A DNA stretch of 64,000 nucleotides from Oceanibacterium hippocampi (GCF_900172325.1 NZ_FWFR01000004.1:124001-188000); one strand, 5' to 3'. Numbered from the stretch's first letter, positions 37,266-46,359 are shown. A program made the numbers and translations. The notes: generated by a model from the sequence alone, not told the origin.

Positions 37266-38075
37266 TCAGAAACCGAATTCGAAGCACGATATGTGCTTGC
37301 CGCCGATCGGCTCGCCATAGCTGCGGCGGCCGATATCGTCGCCCGCGGCTCCGGCCACGACCATGAGCGGCAGCAGATGCTCCTCGCGCGGATGGCAGAC
37401 GCGGGCAGAGGGCGCCCGCTCCCACTCGGTAAGCCCCGCGTTCCGGGCCTGCGGCGCGGCGGTTGCCGTGGCCGTCAGCCAGTCGTCGAAGGCGCGGGAC
37501 TGGCGGCCATCGCCGTCATGGAACAGGCGCAGATTGTGGTAGCTGTTGCCGCTTCCGACGATGGCAACGCCCTGGTCGCGAAGCGGCGCAAGCGCCCTGC
37601 CGATGGCGATATGGGCGGCCGGGTCGAGATCCTGCCGCAGCGAGAGCGTGACGACCGGAATGGCGGCGTCGGGGTCGATGATCAGGAACGGTACGAAGAC
37701 GCCGTGATCGAAACCGCGCTCGCCGTCGGCGGCGCTGCGAATGCCGGCCTCGTCGAGCAGCCGCCGCGCCTCGGCCGCGATCGCCGGCGCGCCGGGCGCC
37801 GGGTAATCGAGTTCGTAGGTGATCTTCGGGAAGCCGTAATAGTCGAACAGCATACCCGGCGCCGGGGCTGTGCCGACGGTCGGCATCGCGCCCTCCCAAT
37901 GGGCGGATATCACGAGGAATGCCTCGGGCCGGGCGGGCAGCCGTTCGACGATACCGGCCAGGTATGCCTCAAGGCCGTCGAAGGCGCCGGGCCCGAAAGG
38001 CGGCGGGAAGTCGATCCAGAAGCAGGGACCGCCGCCGTGCGAGATATACAGGGCAGGCTGGCGTGTGACGGTCAT
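37266..38075 (-). CDS. LigB/DODA-type extradiol ring-cleavage dioxygenase
   Basis: 269 residues. Metal-ligand histidines typical of the class III extradiol family: SHGGGPCFW near the N terminus, SAHWEG at ~58-63 and FDHGVFVPF at ~120; a further conserved His is in GSGNSYHNLRLF and HPREEHLLPL contributes late. These enzymes open catecholic rings next to the diol (4,5-DOPA dioxygenase and relatives). ATG at 38075 has AGGAG six bases upstream. Being about 4 kb from the phthalate-like genes, it is a candidate ring-cleaving step for their catecholic product; that link is inference, since a terminator and two unrelated genes lie between. Confidence 0.88.
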   Translation of the reverse strand: MTVTRQPALYISHGGGPCFWIDFPPPFGPGAFDGLEAYLAGIVERLPARPEAFLVISAHWEGAMPTVGTAPAPGMLFDYYGFPKITYELDYPAPGAPAIAAEARRLLDEAGIRSAADGERGFDHGVFVPFLIIDPDAAIPVVTLSLRQDLDPAAHIAIGRALAPLRDQGVAIVGSGNSYHNLRLFHDGDGRQSRAFDDWLTATATAAPQARNAGLTEWERAPSARVCHPREEHLLPLMVVAGAAGDDIGRRSYGEPIGGKHISCFEFGF

Positions 38076-38169
38076 GGTTTTCTCCTGCGGCAGGGGCGCC
38101 ACGATTAACCGGGAGAGATAAATCGCGGCGCCGGTCCGGAAAACCACCGATCGGGAAACAGACTGTCCG

Positions 38170-38934
38170 TCAGACCGGCAAGCCGATCCGCCGTCGCGAT
38201 TCCGGCTCGCGAAGCACCAGGTCCTCGCCCGCGATATCACTGGCGTCCTTGGTGCAGAGCCAGGCGATCGCCTTCGCCACCCATTCCGCGGGAATATGCA
38301 CGGACGGGTCGAGCTGGCTCACCGGATTGATGCCGGAGGCCTTGATCAGGACTTGCATTTCGGTCGCGACGGTGCCCGGGCTCAGGCCGCAGACGCGGAT
38401 CCCCTTCTCGCGATATTCCTTGTCGGCGCAGCGCGTCAGGGAGAGCACCGCCGCCTTGGTCGAGCAATAGTGGCTCCAGCCTTCGAGCGCGCCGGTCGCC
38501 GCGCCCGAGGAGAGGTTGACGATGACGCCGGAACCCTGCGCCTCCATCACCGGGATCGCCGCCCGGAGGCCGTGATAGACGCCCTTGTAGTTGATGTCGA
38601 CGACCCGGTCCCATTCCGCCGGGTCGGACGCGCCCAACCGGGCGATCGGTTCGATGACGCCGGCATTGTTGACAAGAATATCGAGCCGGCCGAACGTGTC
38701 CCGGCAGCGATCCACGAGACCCGCAACAGGGGTGTAATCGGCGACGTCGCATGCCACGGCCTCGGCCTTGCCGCCCTTGCCGCGAATCTCGGCGGCGATC
38801 GCCTCGATCTCGCCGGTCGAGCGCGCGGCCAGCAGTACCGCGACCCCGGCTTCGCCGAACAGACGCGCCGTCGCCGCGCCGATGCCCCGGCTGGCGCCGG
38901 TGATGATGGCCGCCTGGCCACGCAATTCCTGCAT
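38170..38934 (-). CDS. Short-chain dehydrogenase/reductase
   Basis: 254 residues of classical SDR type: TGASRGIG near 13-20, VNNAGVIEPIARL, IVNLSSGAATGALEGWSHY with catalytic YCSTK, and PGTVATEMQ after it. The ARST end of strand 2 suggests NADP preference. ATG at 38934 with GGAG about seven bases upstream. It lies 94 bases before the extradiol dioxygenase on the same strand, so they may be co-transcribed. Substrate unknown. Confidence 0.88.
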   Translation of the reverse strand: MQELRGQAAIITGASRGIGAATARLFGEAGVAVLLAARSTGEIEAIAAEIRGKGGKAEAVACDVADYTPVAGLVDRCRDTFGRLDILVNNAGVIEPIARLGASDPAEWDRVVDINYKGVYHGLRAAIPVMEAQGSGVIVNLSSGAATGALEGWSHYCSTKAAVLSLTRCADKEYREKGIRVCGLSPGTVATEMQVLIKASGINPVSQLDPSVHIPAEWVAKAIAWLCTKDASDIAGEDLVLREPESRRRIGLPV

Positions 38935-39071
38935 TCCTCGCTCCTGCTTCCCTGTTTGCGGCGTGCCCGCCCGTTCCCCGGCCGAAGGCTCGGGACGGAT
39001 CGCACGCGATCATCGTCTACGCATAACGGGCGCGGGCCGGCGATGGTAGCCCCCGGATCGGGATTTCGTGC

Positions 39072-40187
39072 TCAGAAGTCGTGCACGAGCGCGAAGCTGA
39101 CAAGGCTCGTGGTCGCAGTGCCGGCGGGCGGCGGGTTGCTCAGATAGCGGAATTCGTAGGACAGCCTGGCCGAAAGGTCCTCGACCACCTGCAGGTCGAG
39201 GGCGGTCAGATTCCGCGCCTGGGCCTGCTCCTCGATGCTGGCGGTGCCGCTGCTGACGACGGTGACTTCGCTGCGCCCGACGAACAGGCTGGTTTCGTTG
39301 GACAGCTGCGCGTTGTCGGATATCGCCCAGTCGATGGCGATGCCGAGACGGCCCAGCAACTCGTTGGCGAGATCGCCGTCGTCGCTCTTCTTGCTCTGCC
39401 GCAACGCCGGTCCGGCCTCGAAGTCGAAGGTGAAATCCGGCCCGTCGAACAGGCGGTAGCCGATCCCGCCGCCTTCCGTGACCTGATAGTCATATCCGCT
39501 GAAACGGTCGTCATGATAGGTCGCGATTCCGAAGCCGTAGAAGCGGTCGGAGAAATCGTATTGCGAGCGGGCGCGCACCGCATGTCGCCGCGTATTCGTT
39601 GTACCGTCCGCGCGGCCATAGTCGAAGTTGCCGCGCAGCGAATGCGTCCAGTCCACGCTTCGCGAGACGACCCGTCCGGCAAGCGAACCGTTGACCGCGC
39701 TGGAGACACCGGACAGATAGCTGCCGCCGACTGACATCTCGCCGTAGAGCGTGGACGGCGTCTCTGTGGGGCCGCTGTCGGAGGCGACCGTATCGGTTTC
39801 ATCCGCAGCCGTCGGGGCGCCGTCGTCCGCCGCCATGTCCAACTGGATGTCCGGAAAGATCGCCGCGGCCCGGGCGACCACGTCCGGCGCTTCCGCGGGC
39901 GCCAGTCGATGGAGGTCGGCGATGATGTCGGATGCGTTGTCCATGTCGCGGGCGATGGCCGCGATGACAATGGCGTTCAGCGCCACGTCGTTGTTTTCCC
40001 GGGCGGCGCGAACCAGGGCCGTTTCCTCGCGGGGATCGAGGCCGCTCGCGTCCGAGGCGGCAAGGGCGACCATCGGCGCGGCAACCCAGAATGGAACCGA
40101 CAGGACCGCCAGCGCGTTGATCAACGCGACGGGGGAGCGCGGGAAGATCCTGGCCCCCCGGTTGTCAGATTTCCCTGCTGTCCCCAT
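39072..40187 (-). CDS. Outer-membrane beta-barrel protein with DUF481-like C-terminal domain
   Basis: 371 residues from ATG 40187 (GGGA six bases upstream); the frame continues to 40265 without a better start. The N terminus has an export signal (VALINALAVLSVPFWVAAP then ALAASD). The middle (~45-120) is helical; residues ~140-371 alternate polar and hydrophobic residues in about ten strands and end LVSFALVHDF, with a terminal Phe typical of barrel proteins. The pattern resembles YdiY/DUF481 salt-induced outer-membrane proteins. Diverges from cioA across 239 bases. Function unassigned. Confidence 0.75.
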   Translation of the reverse strand: MGTAGKSDNRGARIFPRSPVALINALAVLSVPFWVAAPMVALAASDASGLDPREETALVRAARENNDVALNAIVIAAIARDMDNASDIIADLHRLAPAEAPDVVARAAAIFPDIQLDMAADDGAPTAADETDTVASDSGPTETPSTLYGEMSVGGSYLSGVSSAVNGSLAGRVVSRSVDWTHSLRGNFDYGRADGTTNTRRHAVRARSQYDFSDRFYGFGIATYHDDRFSGYDYQVTEGGGIGYRLFDGPDFTFDFEAGPALRQSKKSDDGDLANELLGRLGIAIDWAISDNAQLSNETSLFVGRSEVTVVSSGTASIEEQAQARNLTALDLQVVEDLSARLSYEFRYLSNPPPAGTATTSLVSFALVHDF

Positions 40188-40426
40188 GAAAAATCCCGAC
40201 ACGCGACCACTACACTTCACAAGACGACGGTACTTCGCGGCGGCATTTCGCCTGCCTGTCGGCACCCGGACGACGACATGACGTCGTTTACCATGCCATA
40301 TTGCCGAAAGGGCGCCACCCGATGCAAGCTTCGCCGGAACCGGTTAAGTCTTCGTGTGCTGGCGGCGATTATCGTCGGTCCGGCTGATCCGGCCGGCGTC
40401 GCCGGGCTGCGTTCGGGGGACGGCTG

Positions 40427-41761
40427 ATGGAACTCGACCCGGTCCTGCTCTCCCGGCTGCAGTTCGCCTGGCTGATCGGCTGGCATATCCTGATGCCGGC
40501 GCTGACCGTCGGACTCGCCTCCTATATCGCGCTGCTGGAAGGCGCCTACCTGGTGACCGGCCGGGCGCGCTACCTGCGGATCTCGACATACTGGATCAAG
40601 GTGTTTGCCGTCGCCTTCGGAATCGGCGTGGTGTCCGGGGTCATCCTGCCGTTCCAGTTCGGTACCAACTGGAGCCGCTTCGCGGATGCGACCGCGGACG
40701 TGCTGGGCCCGCTCTTCGCCTACGAGGCGCTGAGCGCATTCTTCCTCGAGGCGTCGTTCCTCGGAATCCTGCTGTTCGGCCGCAAGCTGGTGCCGCAATG
40801 GGTGCATTTCGCCTCGGCGGTGATCATCGCCGCCGGCACGCTGTTCTCGTCCTTCTGGATCATCGCCGCCAACAGCTGGATGCAGACCCCGGCCGGTTTC
40901 GAGATCGTCGACGGCCGCTTCCTGCCGACAGACTGGTTCGAGATCGTCTTCAATCCGTCCTTTCCCTATCGGTTCGCCCATACCGTCGTGGCGTTCTACG
41001 TGACGACAGGGTTCGTCGTCACCGGCGTCGCTGCCTGGCTGATCCGGAAGGGTCGGGCGCGCGACGATGCCAAGGTGATGCTTTCGATGACGCTCTGGCT
41101 GCTGAGCCTTCTGGTGCCGCTGCAGATCCTGCTCGGCGACCTGCACGGTCTCAATACGCTTGCACATCAGCCGGCCAAGGTCGCGGCGATCGAGGGGCGC
41201 TGGGAGACCGAGGCGGCGTTCCCGCTCACCCTCTTCGCGATTCCGGACGAGGAGAGTGAGAACAACCGATATGCCGTCGATGTTCCCCGGCTCGGCAGCC
41301 TGATCCTGACCCATCGTGGCGACGGCACGATCAAGGGGCTGAGGGAATGGCCGAAAGAGGACCGCCCGCCGGTCGCGGTTCCCTTCTTCGCCTTCAGGAT
41401 AATGGTCGGAATCGGCGTCCTGATGCTGGTCCTGATCGGCGCGAGCTGGTGGCTCCGCGCACGCGGCCGGCTATACGAAAGCCCGTGGTTCCTGCGCGCC
41501 GCGATCGGCTTCATCCCGCTCGGCTTCGTCGCCGTGCTGGCCGGCTGGACGACCACAGAAGTCGGGCGCCAGCCATGGACGGTCTACGGCCTGATGCGGA
41601 CCGTCGATTCAGTGCCGCCGGCACTGACCGGCGGCGAGGCGCTGACCTCGCTTCTCGCCTATATGGCGGTCTATCTGGTCGTCTTTCCAACCGGTTTCCT
41701 TGTCATGGCGCGATTCCTCCGGGACGGTCCGGCGGCCTTGCCGGAAAAGGGTGACGAATGA
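40427..41761 (+). CDS. cioA: Cytochrome bd-type quinol oxidase subunit I (CioA)
   Basis: 444 residues, nine membrane segments. Heme ligand region LSRLQFAWLIGWHILMPAL includes the His for heme b595/d. A short Q-loop (roughly 250-320) rather than the long E. coli version marks the cyanide-insensitive CIO branch. The signature GRQPW is present in TTEVGRQPWTVYGL. Terminal oxidase reducing O2 with quinol electrons at high affinity and without proton pumping. ATG at 40427 has GGGGGA seven bases upstream. Overlaps cioB by four bases. Useful under low oxygen or when heme-copper oxidases are inhibited. Confidence 0.95.
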   Translation: MELDPVLLSRLQFAWLIGWHILMPALTVGLASYIALLEGAYLVTGRARYLRISTYWIKVFAVAFGIGVVSGVILPFQFGTNWSRFADATADVLGPLFAYEALSAFFLEASFLGILLFGRKLVPQWVHFASAVIIAAGTLFSSFWIIAANSWMQTPAGFEIVDGRFLPTDWFEIVFNPSFPYRFAHTVVAFYVTTGFVVTGVAAWLIRKGRARDDAKVMLSMTLWLLSLLVPLQILLGDLHGLNTLAHQPAKVAAIEGRWETEAAFPLTLFAIPDEESENNRYAVDVPRLGSLILTHRGDGTIKGLREWPKEDRPPVAVPFFAFRIMVGIGVLMLVLIGASWWLRARGRLYESPWFLRAAIGFIPLGFVAVLAGWTTTEVGRQPWTVYGLMRTVDSVPPALTGGEALTSLLAYMAVYLVVFPTGFLVMARFLRDGPAALPEKGDE

Positions 41762-42768
41762 GCATCGGCTTCGATTTCGTCATCATCTGGACCGTCATTC
41801 TGGCCGGCGGGATCTTCCTGTACGTGCTGCTGGACGGCTTCGATCTCGGCGTCGGCATGCTCTATGGACTGGCACCTGACCGCGACAGCCGCGAGGTCCT
41901 GATGAGTTCCATCGCGCCGATCTGGGACGGCAACGAAACCTGGCTGGTGTTCGGCGGGCTCAGCCTGCTCGCCGCATTCCCGCTGGCCTTCGCGATCATC
42001 GTTCCGGCGCTCTATTTGCCCATGCTGCTGATGCTGCTCGCACTCGTCTTCCGGGGTGTTGCCTTTGAATTCCGCGTCGAGGACGAGGCGCACCGGGGCT
42101 TCTGGGACTACGGATTCTGCGTCGGCTCGATCCTCGCGAGCTTTGCCCAGGGCGTGATGCTGGGCACCTTCATCGAGGGCTTCGAGGTCGAGGGTCGGCA
42201 TTTCGTCGGCGGCAGCCTGGATTTTCTCACGCCCTTCTCGGTGCTGTCGGGGTTCGGGCTGATGGCCGGCTACGGCCTGCTGGGCGCCGGCTGGTTGATC
42301 ATGAAGACGACCGGAGCCATTCAGGCGCGCGCCCGCCGGCAGGGACGTTATTGCCTGATCGGCGTGCTGCTGGCGATCGCGATGGTGAGCCTCTGGACGC
42401 CCCATGTCAGCGCCGAGGTCGCGGCGCGCTGGTTCTCGTGGCCGAATATCCTGTATCTCTCGCCAGTGCCCGTGGCGACCGCGCTGCTGGCGCTCGGTGT
42501 GTGGCGGGCGCTCGGCGGGACATCAGAGCATTGGCCCTTCGTCGGCGCGGTCGGCCTGTTCGTGCTCGCGTATGCGGGGATCGCCATCAGCCTCTGGCCG
42601 ATGATCGTCCCGCACCACTACACCCTGACCGAGGCGGCTTCGTCGGAAAGCACGCAGGGCTTCCTGCTTGCGGGCACGCTGGCGCTGCTGCCGGTGATCC
42701 TCACCTACACCGCTTGGTCGTACTGGATTTTTCGGGGCAAGGTTCGACGCGACAACGGTTATCATTGA
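41758..42768 (+). CDS. cioB: Cytochrome bd-type quinol oxidase subunit II (CioB)
   Basis: 336 residues, eight membrane segments. Subunit II hallmarks: YVLLDGFDLGVGMLYGLAPD, SSIAPIWDGNETWLVFGG and FRGVAFEFR. Structural partner of CioA. ATG overlaps the cioA stop (ATGA). Followed after 81 bases by the superoxide dismutase gene on the same strand, which fits a shared role in oxygen stress. Confidence 0.95.
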   Translation: MSIGFDFVIIWTVILAGGIFLYVLLDGFDLGVGMLYGLAPDRDSREVLMSSIAPIWDGNETWLVFGGLSLLAAFPLAFAIIVPALYLPMLLMLLALVFRGVAFEFRVEDEAHRGFWDYGFCVGSILASFAQGVMLGTFIEGFEVEGRHFVGGSLDFLTPFSVLSGFGLMAGYGLLGAGWLIMKTTGAIQARARRQGRYCLIGVLLAIAMVSLWTPHVSAEVAARWFSWPNILYLSPVPVATALLALGVWRALGGTSEHWPFVGAVGLFVLAYAGIAISLWPMIVPHHYTLTEAASSESTQGFLLAGTLALLPVILTYTAWSYWIFRGKVRRDNGYH

Positions 42769-42849
42769 GCGCGGAACCCTCGCTGTCGCCCGGCCGTTGG
42801 CCAGGTACTGCACGGCAGGAATACCATCGCATCAGAAACGGAGGACGAC

Positions 42850-43389
42850 ATGCCCGATCATTCGAACCCAGCATGGAACAGGCTCGCGGCCCGCGCGCTC
42901 GCGATCGCCGGGGCCTGCGCGGTCGCGGTGCCCGTCGCCTTCGCCGCGCCGGGCGACAAGGCGAGCGTGGCGATGAAGAGCGCCGAGGGCGCCGATCTCG
43001 GCCAGGTCATGCTGGAGGAGACGCCGCACGGCGTCCTGCTGCATGCCGATCTGCACGGGTTGCCGGAAGGAACGCACGCCTTCCATGTCCATGCAGTCGG
43101 TGCGTGCGAGCCGCCCTTCAAGTCGGCCGGGGGCCATTTCAATCCGTCCGGCGCGGCCCATGGCCTGATGTCGGCGGCGGGTCCCCATGCCGGCGACATG
43201 CCGAATATCCATGTCGGATCGGCCGGCACGCTCAATGTCGAGATCTTCAACAGCTGGCTCGCGATCGATGACAAGCTGTTCGACGATGACGGCGCGGCGA
43301 TCGTCATCCATGAAGGCGGTGACGACTACAAGTCCTATCCCGCCGGTGCGGCAGGGCCGCGAATCGCTTGCGGTGTCATCACGAAGTAA
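42850..43389 (+). CDS. sodC: Periplasmic Cu/Zn superoxide dismutase
   Basis: 179 residues with a signal peptide (AGACAVAVPVAFA then APGDKA). Copper and zinc ligands are intact: HVHAVGAC, GGHFNPSGAAHG, GPHAGDMPN and the last copper His in AIVIHEGGDD. The disulfide cysteines are in GACEPP and RIACGVI. Removes periplasmic superoxide, forming peroxide. ATG 42850 has GGAGGAC directly upstream. Placement behind cioAB suggests joint expression. No terminator hairpin with a T-run follows. Confidence 0.93.
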   Translation: MPDHSNPAWNRLAARALAIAGACAVAVPVAFAAPGDKASVAMKSAEGADLGQVMLEETPHGVLLHADLHGLPEGTHAFHVHAVGACEPPFKSAGGHFNPSGAAHGLMSAAGPHAGDMPNIHVGSAGTLNVEIFNSWLAIDDKLFDDDGAAIVIHEGGDDYKSYPAGAAGPRIACGVITK

Positions 43390-43653
43390 AGCTGCAAATC
43401 GGCTGAACATTGTCCGGGAAATCATTCCGGGCGGTCGTGGATCGCTCGCCTGCCCGAGCCGGTTTCGTCCTCCGGATCGGGTCGGGCGAGGCCACGGATC
43501 ATCGGCATTATTTGCAAAATTCGGCGGAATGACCATTTCATGGGGGGCGGCGAATATGTTTTCGCTGCATCTCATGAAAGCGTTGTCCATGCTCCACAAG
43601 AATCATTTCACGGCAATCTCGGCGTCTTTCGCGCGCGCCCTGGCGATGCGGAC

Positions 43654-43836
43654 GTGAGCCGGGCCGAGAGGGGCGAGAAGCATACCTGCGCGGGCTGCGG
43701 GATGAAGTTCTTCGATATGGGCAAGGCCGATGCCACCTGTCCGGGTTGTGGCGACAAGCCGCCGCCGCCGCGCCTCAAGAAGTCGTCGGGGCCGCCACGC
43801 AAGACCGCCCGACCGGTGTTCAGCCGTCAGAGCTGA
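43654..43836 (+). CDS. Small FYDLN-like zinc-ribbon protein
   Basis: 60 residues from GTG 43654. Two CxxC knuckles, CAGCGMKFFDMG and CPGCG, match the N-terminal ribbon of the alphaproteobacterial FYDLN-acid family (CxxCGxKFYDL). That family usually continues into a long acidic tail; here the tail is short and basic (RLKKSSGPPRKTARP). The start is uncertain: the frame extends upstream to 43540 but no good ribosome site is visible for any start. It may bind nucleic acid or protein; function unknown. The 264 bases before it (43390-43653) hold no other gene. Confidence 0.6.
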   Translation: MSRAERGEKHTCAGCGMKFFDMGKADATCPGCGDKPPPPRLKKSSGPPRKTARPVFSRQS

Positions 43837-43870
43837 TCCCTGGCGGGCCATGCGGTTGGCCGGTTGCCGG

Positions 43871-44953
43871 CTACCCGCCCGACCGGGTGCCGCCCGCCTG
43901 GCGGATCATGTCATGCACGAGGCGGAGCTTGTCGATCACTGTTGGCGACAGCACGAACGGATAGAGGTCGGGCTGCCCCATGCTCTCGTTCAGGCTGTTG
44001 ACGGCGTAAGTGAGCGGTAGCCAGGCCGCGAGCAGGACGTCGAAACTGCGTTCCTGGCAGGCGTCGAAGTCGATGCGGGTCGTGAGGGTCGGGTCCTTGC
44101 CCGCCCTCGGCGCAATGCCCAGCCCGAACCCGTTTGCCGTTTCGAGGGTGTCGACGATGTGCATGTAATGCGCCCAGGTCTCGGCGAAATCCTCCCACGG
44201 GTGGGCGCTTGCGTAGCTGCTGACGTGATTCTCCTGCCAGTTCGCGATCGGCTGGGCGTAATGCGTCGCCAGTGCCTCGGCATAGTCACGTCGCTCGTCG
44301 CCGAAGGTGGCGCGACAACTGTCCAGCCAGCCGCCATGCCGGGCGAGCCGTTCCCAGTAATGATGGCCGATCTCGTGCCGGAAATGGCCGAGCAGGGTCC
44401 GATAGGGTTCGGCCATCTCCTGGCGCATCCGCTCGCGCTCGGCGTCGTCGGCCTCGGCGAGATTGATCGTGATCGTGCCTTCCTCGTGGCCGGTCATGAT
44501 CTGCGGGCCTTCCGCGAAGGTCGGCGCGGTGTCGGCGAGGAAGTCGAAGGCGACCCCCCGTTCCGGGTCCTCGAGCTTGCTGACGACCGGCAGGCCGAGC
44601 CGCAGCAGGCCATAGACGAGGCGGTGCTTGGCCGCCTCTATGCGCTGCCAGAGCGCCAGATTGCTGGCGATGCTGAGGTCGGGGATCGTGCGGTTGAGCC
44701 GACAGGCCCGGCAGAAGACCTCGTCCCCGGTTGCCGGTACCAGCCAGTTGCAGGCATCGTATCCGGCATTCCGGCAGAAGCGATAGGTGCCGCCGGGGTG
44801 GCCGATCGGGTGCCAGACTCCGTCCGGGCCGGGGTTAAGAGTCTCCAGTCTGGCCGTTTCGGGCTGGAAGCCGAGGACATGGCCGCAGCTTTCGCAGCGG
44901 GTATTCCCGAAATAGAGTAACTGGCCGCATTGCCGGCATTCGAACGGTTTCAT
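43871..44953 (-). CDS. Zinc-ribbon putative zinc-binding metallopeptidase
   Basis: 360 residues from ATG 44953 with GGAG six bases upstream; the frame extends further but only here does conserved sequence begin. The N terminus has paired CxxC knuckles (CRQCGQLLYFGNTRCESCG) and a second cysteine set (CRNAGYDAC, FCRACR). The peptidase centre is HEIGHHYWERL at ~185-195 with a downstream acidic ligand in HPWEDFAETWAHY. No signal peptide, so cytoplasmic. The family is widespread in proteobacteria and unstudied in substrate. Diverges from a TetR regulator across 179 bases. Confidence 0.85.
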   Translation of the reverse strand: MKPFECRQCGQLLYFGNTRCESCGHVLGFQPETARLETLNPGPDGVWHPIGHPGGTYRFCRNAGYDACNWLVPATGDEVFCRACRLNRTIPDLSIASNLALWQRIEAAKHRLVYGLLRLGLPVVSKLEDPERGVAFDFLADTAPTFAEGPQIMTGHEEGTITINLAEADDAERERMRQEMAEPYRTLLGHFRHEIGHHYWERLARHGGWLDSCRATFGDERRDYAEALATHYAQPIANWQENHVSSYASAHPWEDFAETWAHYMHIVDTLETANGFGLGIAPRAGKDPTLTTRIDFDACQERSFDVLLAAWLPLTYAVNSLNESMGQPDLYPFVLSPTVIDKLRLVHDMIRQAGGTRSGG

Positions 44954-45132
44954 GACCGGCTCCGCCGGCCGGAAGCGACTGCCGTCTTCATGGATGCCAC
45001 CTGTTTGTGCTCCGCGCCGGCAATGGCACGGCCCGGGAAACCAACGTCGCATGAAAAAGGACGGTTCCCAACGGTCCATTGGGCGAACAATCGGGCTGCA
45101 GGGTCGCGGCACTTGATGTAAGAGCTATTCAC

Positions 45133-45783
45133 ATGAGTTGGACACGAGATGGCAAGTCGGGCCGGCGCGGCTATCATCATGGCAATCTGCGCGAGGCGCT
45201 GATCCAGGCGGCCCTTGACCTTATCGCGGCGAAGGGGCCGGCGGGCTTCACCTTTGCCGAGGCGGCGCGCACGGCGGGCGTCAGCGCGGCCGCGCCTTAC
45301 CGCCATTTCCGGGACCGCGATGCCCTGCTTGCGGACGTCGCCCGCCAGGGCTTCGAACGCTTCGAAGGCATCCTGTCGATCGCCTGGAACGATGGCCGCC
45401 CGGACAGCTTCACGGCTTTCGGCAATCTCGGCAAAGCCTATCTCGCCTTCGCGCGGACCGAGCCGGCCTATTATTCGGCGATGTTCGAGGTGGGCGTGCC
45501 GCTGGAGGACCACCCGGAACTGCGCAAGGCCGGCGACCGGGCTTTCGCCATCGTGCGGGCCGCTGCCGAGACACTGGCCGAGACGATGCCCCGGGCGAAG
45601 CGGCCGCCGGCGCTGATGATGGCGCTCCATATCTGGTCGATGTCGCACGGCATCGCCTCGCTGTTCGCCCGTGGCGACGAGGCCCGGCGCAAGCTGCCGA
45701 TGACGCCGGAGGAACTGCTGGAGGCGGAGTTCCTGATCTATCTGCAGGGGCTCGGATTCGACGGGATGGCGGCGGCCGGCTGA
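45133..45783 (+). CDS. TetR/AcrR-family transcriptional regulator
   Basis: 216 residues. The N-terminal helix-turn-helix reads YHHGNLREALIQAALDLIA, FTFAEAARTAGVSAAAPYRHF and RDRDALLADVA, typical of TetR; the C-terminal ~150 residues are the helical ligand domain of the WHG-type subgroup. ATG at 45133. The perfect palindrome at 45872-45890, just downstream of its stop and in front of the DUF2852 gene, is a candidate binding site. The ligand is unknown. Confidence 0.9.
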   Translation: MSWTRDGKSGRRGYHHGNLREALIQAALDLIAAKGPAGFTFAEAARTAGVSAAAPYRHFRDRDALLADVARQGFERFEGILSIAWNDGRPDSFTAFGNLGKAYLAFARTEPAYYSAMFEVGVPLEDHPELRKAGDRAFAIVRAAAETLAETMPRAKRPPALMMALHIWSMSHGIASLFARGDEARRKLPMTPEELLEAEFLIYLQGLGFDGMAAAG

Positions 45784-45843
45784 CCTCCCGCGCCGATTCC
45801 GGGGAAGCCGGATCGGGAAGTGCGTTTTTCTGTTCGGGCGATC

Positions 45844-45890
45844 TTGACAGGCGAAATGGCGCTGCTTACCTATGTTAATGTCATTAACAT
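45844..45890 (+). promoter_or_regulatory. Putative promoter with 19-base perfect palindrome before DUF2852 gene
   Basis: TTGACA (45844-45849) could be a -35 box. The palindrome ATGTTAATGTCATTAACAT (45872-45890, nine-base arms around one T) overlaps where the -10/start region would fall, 23 bases before the ATG. Size and symmetry fit a TetR-type operator; the TetR gene is immediately upstream. Confidence 0.65.
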
Positions 45891-45913
45891 TCACATGACA
45901 TGAGGCAAATCGA

Positions 45914-46321
45914 ATGGACGTCACTGCAAAACTCGACGACATGGGGAAGCCCGCCTGGATCGCTGTGATGGTCCTGGGCTTCATCGTCTTCTGGCCGGTC
46001 GGACTGGCCATCCTCGGTTATCTGATATGGAGCGGACGCATGGGTTGCTGGAAACGGAACGGAATGAACGGAATGGGCCGGGCACGCGGCCGCTGGCATG
46101 GCCCGCAGAACGGCCGTCACGCCGAATCGACCGGCAACAGCGCGTTCGACGAATACCGCAACGAAACGCTGCAGCGGCTGGAGGAGGAGCAGAAGGAGTT
46201 CTTCGCGTTCCTCGAGCGCCTGCGCCAGGCCAAGGACAAGGCGGAGTTCGACCAGTTCATGGCCGACCGTCGCCAGGGCGGCGGCAGCCAGTCGGGGCCG
46301 GAGCCGCAGCCGCAGGCCTGA
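45914..46321 (+). CDS. DUF2852 domain membrane protein
   Basis: 135 residues. One membrane segment, AWIAVMVLGFIVFWPVGLAILGY in two parts (~15-40), followed by a Gly/Asn/Arg-rich stretch and a charged helix (TLQRLEEEQKEFFAFLERL, then AKDKAEFDQFMADRR) that is the conserved DUF2852 core. The family is nearly confined to alphaproteobacteria and has no known function. ATG at 45914, 23 bases past the palindrome; a strong terminator follows the stop, so it is a single-gene unit. Confidence 0.88.
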   Translation: MDVTAKLDDMGKPAWIAVMVLGFIVFWPVGLAILGYLIWSGRMGCWKRNGMNGMGRARGRWHGPQNGRHAESTGNSAFDEYRNETLQRLEEEQKEFFAFLERLRQAKDKAEFDQFMADRRQGGGSQSGPEPQPQA

Positions 46322-46359
46322 CCCGGTAACACACCGAACGATCGCAATACCGAACGACG

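Noticed and set aside
43445-43490. Imperfect C/G-rich inverted repeat after the superoxide dismutase gene as a terminator
   Set aside because: Arms match imperfectly, the loop is long and there is no T-run.
43187-43657. Plus-strand ORF overlapping the end of the superoxide dismutase gene and the gap beyond
   Set aside because: Starts inside sodC in another frame, has no ribosome site and no family pattern.
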